NCBI GenBank assembly: GCA_013400155.1 | Contig: VXBM01000026.1 | Span: 341,542-405,541, forward strand | DNA: 64,000 nucleotides | Reading direction: 5' to 3' | DNA from: Helopsaltes ochotensis | Lineage: Eukaryota; Chordata; Aves; Passeriformes; Locustellidae | In this document: positions 62,914 to 64,000 of the stretch, piece after piece | Layout of the letters: each line of letters opens with the position of its first letter | Position numbering within the stretch: the first letter of the stretch is position 1 | Position numbers and translations under genes: made by a program | The notes under the pieces: generated by a model | What the model was told of the DNA's origin: nothing | What the model saw: the letters and a program-made list of their open reading frames with translations, nothing else | Database searches by the model: none

Positions 62914-64000
62914 GTGCTTCAACCAGTTTCCTTACATTTTGTTTGGAAACTGATACTTTGTTCTACCAAATAAATAATTCAGAAAATGTACTACATTTTG
63001 TAACTCAGGAATGAAAGTCAATACTATTCATAGTGCTGTTGACATGCCTTCTAGTAATTTATGGAATAATTATGACCATATTTGGGCTATATCTGTTCCC
63101 TACATTTTGATTTGTCCTCCTCCAATACATCTTGACAATGTTGTTGTAATTCATGTGTATTGTAGACTGAATAAAGACAGGCAATTCGTTCCAGACAAAT
63201 ACATTAAAAATGTAAAACAGCTGTTTGGAGCTCACTTTCTTCATGAGACCTTTATAGTAGACATTTAGTTAGTAATGAAGGAATTCTGCATTTCTACTCT
63301 TTGTTCTTACTGTATGAGACCACAAATGATAATTTGTATTGAAGCTTTATTTAAATCTGTTTAAGCCTTTGAAGAATTCAGATGTTACATGTATGAAGTG
63401 CTTTATTTTAGGAAGTGAGTGATAGGCAGCATTGTATATATATGGAAATAAATCTTCAATAGCTTAGCCAAATTTTATACAAACATCTAGCCTTACGTAT
63501 CATAATTTTCTCAGATTTTAGTTTTCTCAAATAAAAAACCTACACAAAGGTATAAACTTGCTTCCCCTTTAGTGGTGATAATTTTCCTTATGGTTGTATT
63601 TTGCAAGTGTTTTAATCTTTAAAAAGTTCAGTCAAGTTGAAAGAGAAAATATTTCAAAGAACAACACAGACAACTTTCAACTGACATTAGTGGAAATTTA
63701 AAAATGGGGCATTGGACTCAGGAGAAAAAAATCAGTAGGAATGTTACCACTGACTTCATGAGGTCAGGATTTTTTCCCCAGCCTCCACTATATAACCTGG
63801 GAATGTTGATTTTATAAATTTTATTGAAATTCATGTTTCCATAATACAATAGCTCATGGGCATCATTCCATAAGCCTTAGAATTTCCAAGGGTAGCAATA
63901 TTAAAAAGTAAAAAGCACAACTAATACTTGTCAGCACATGTAACATTCTATAAACCTACATTCGTCTTGTGTTTCATTATGATCTAAAAGCAGATTTCCA
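62914..64000. other. Upstream flank, nothing recognised
   Basis: A+T-rich to the window end, with no repeat, exon or regulatory motif worth naming. Confidence 0.5.

Noticed and set aside
1..64000. CRISPR array, tRNA, rRNA or bacterial gene cluster
   Set aside because: No regularly spaced direct repeats and no recognisable structural RNA; composition and repeats are those of a bird.

Overview
This is vertebrate nuclear DNA, almost certainly from a bird. It is about 60% A+T, nearly free of coding sequence, scattered with CR1 LINE copies of several ages, and carries two long terminal repeats of a family I recognise from avian genomes. It also has amniote MIR-like SINE relics and a 460-bp run of N typical of a draft assembly. 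Nothing in it is prokaryotic: there are no operons, no CRISPR arrays and no rRNA or tRNA genes.

The one gene I can establish is ASXL3 (ASXL transcriptional regulator 3, a Polycomb-associated chromatin protein), read on the minus strand. Coding exon 1 (49497-49550) encodes the 18-residue start MKDKRKKKDRTWAEAARL and ends in a GT donor. Exon 2 (23776-23858) continues in frame with ALEKYPNSPMT...EGLKET, the first part of the HARE-HTH domain. Intron 1 is about 25.6 kb. The window ends inside intron 2, so all later exons lie beyond base 1. Exon 1 sits in a CpG island (about 49.1-50.4 kb) that is broken by the N gap, which probably hides the transcription start and much of the 5' UTR.

Layout: 1-23775 is the proximal part of intron 2. 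It holds an ancient, nearly full-length CR1 (4.1 to about 6.3 kb), a small GC-rich islet with paired E-boxes (7.4-7.87 kb), a polypyrimidine tract split by a solo LTR (8.7-10.05 kb), a MIR-like SINE (16.4 kb), an unexplained 169-residue reading frame (18.0 kb) and an old plus-strand CR1 (20 kb). 23859-49496 is intron 1, with A/C-rich simple sequence, a 2.3-kb CR1 with reverse transcriptase remnants (34.8-37.1 kb), short CR1 tails, a perfect 15-bp hairpin (43.1 kb) and a MIR-like SINE (46.7 kb). 50.4-64 kb is upstream flank, with CR1 fragments, a MIR-like SINE (60.3 kb), a second LTR (61.9-62.9 kb) and a candidate regulatory segment rich in POU octamers (58.25-59.3 kb).

The gene and repeat calls rest on reading the sequence against remembered family sequences, with no alignment run. 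I did not find a clearly novel multi-gene system. The best leads are regulatory: the G-skewed start of intron 1, the low-GC CpG-rich shore, the E-box islet and the POU-octamer segment upstream.
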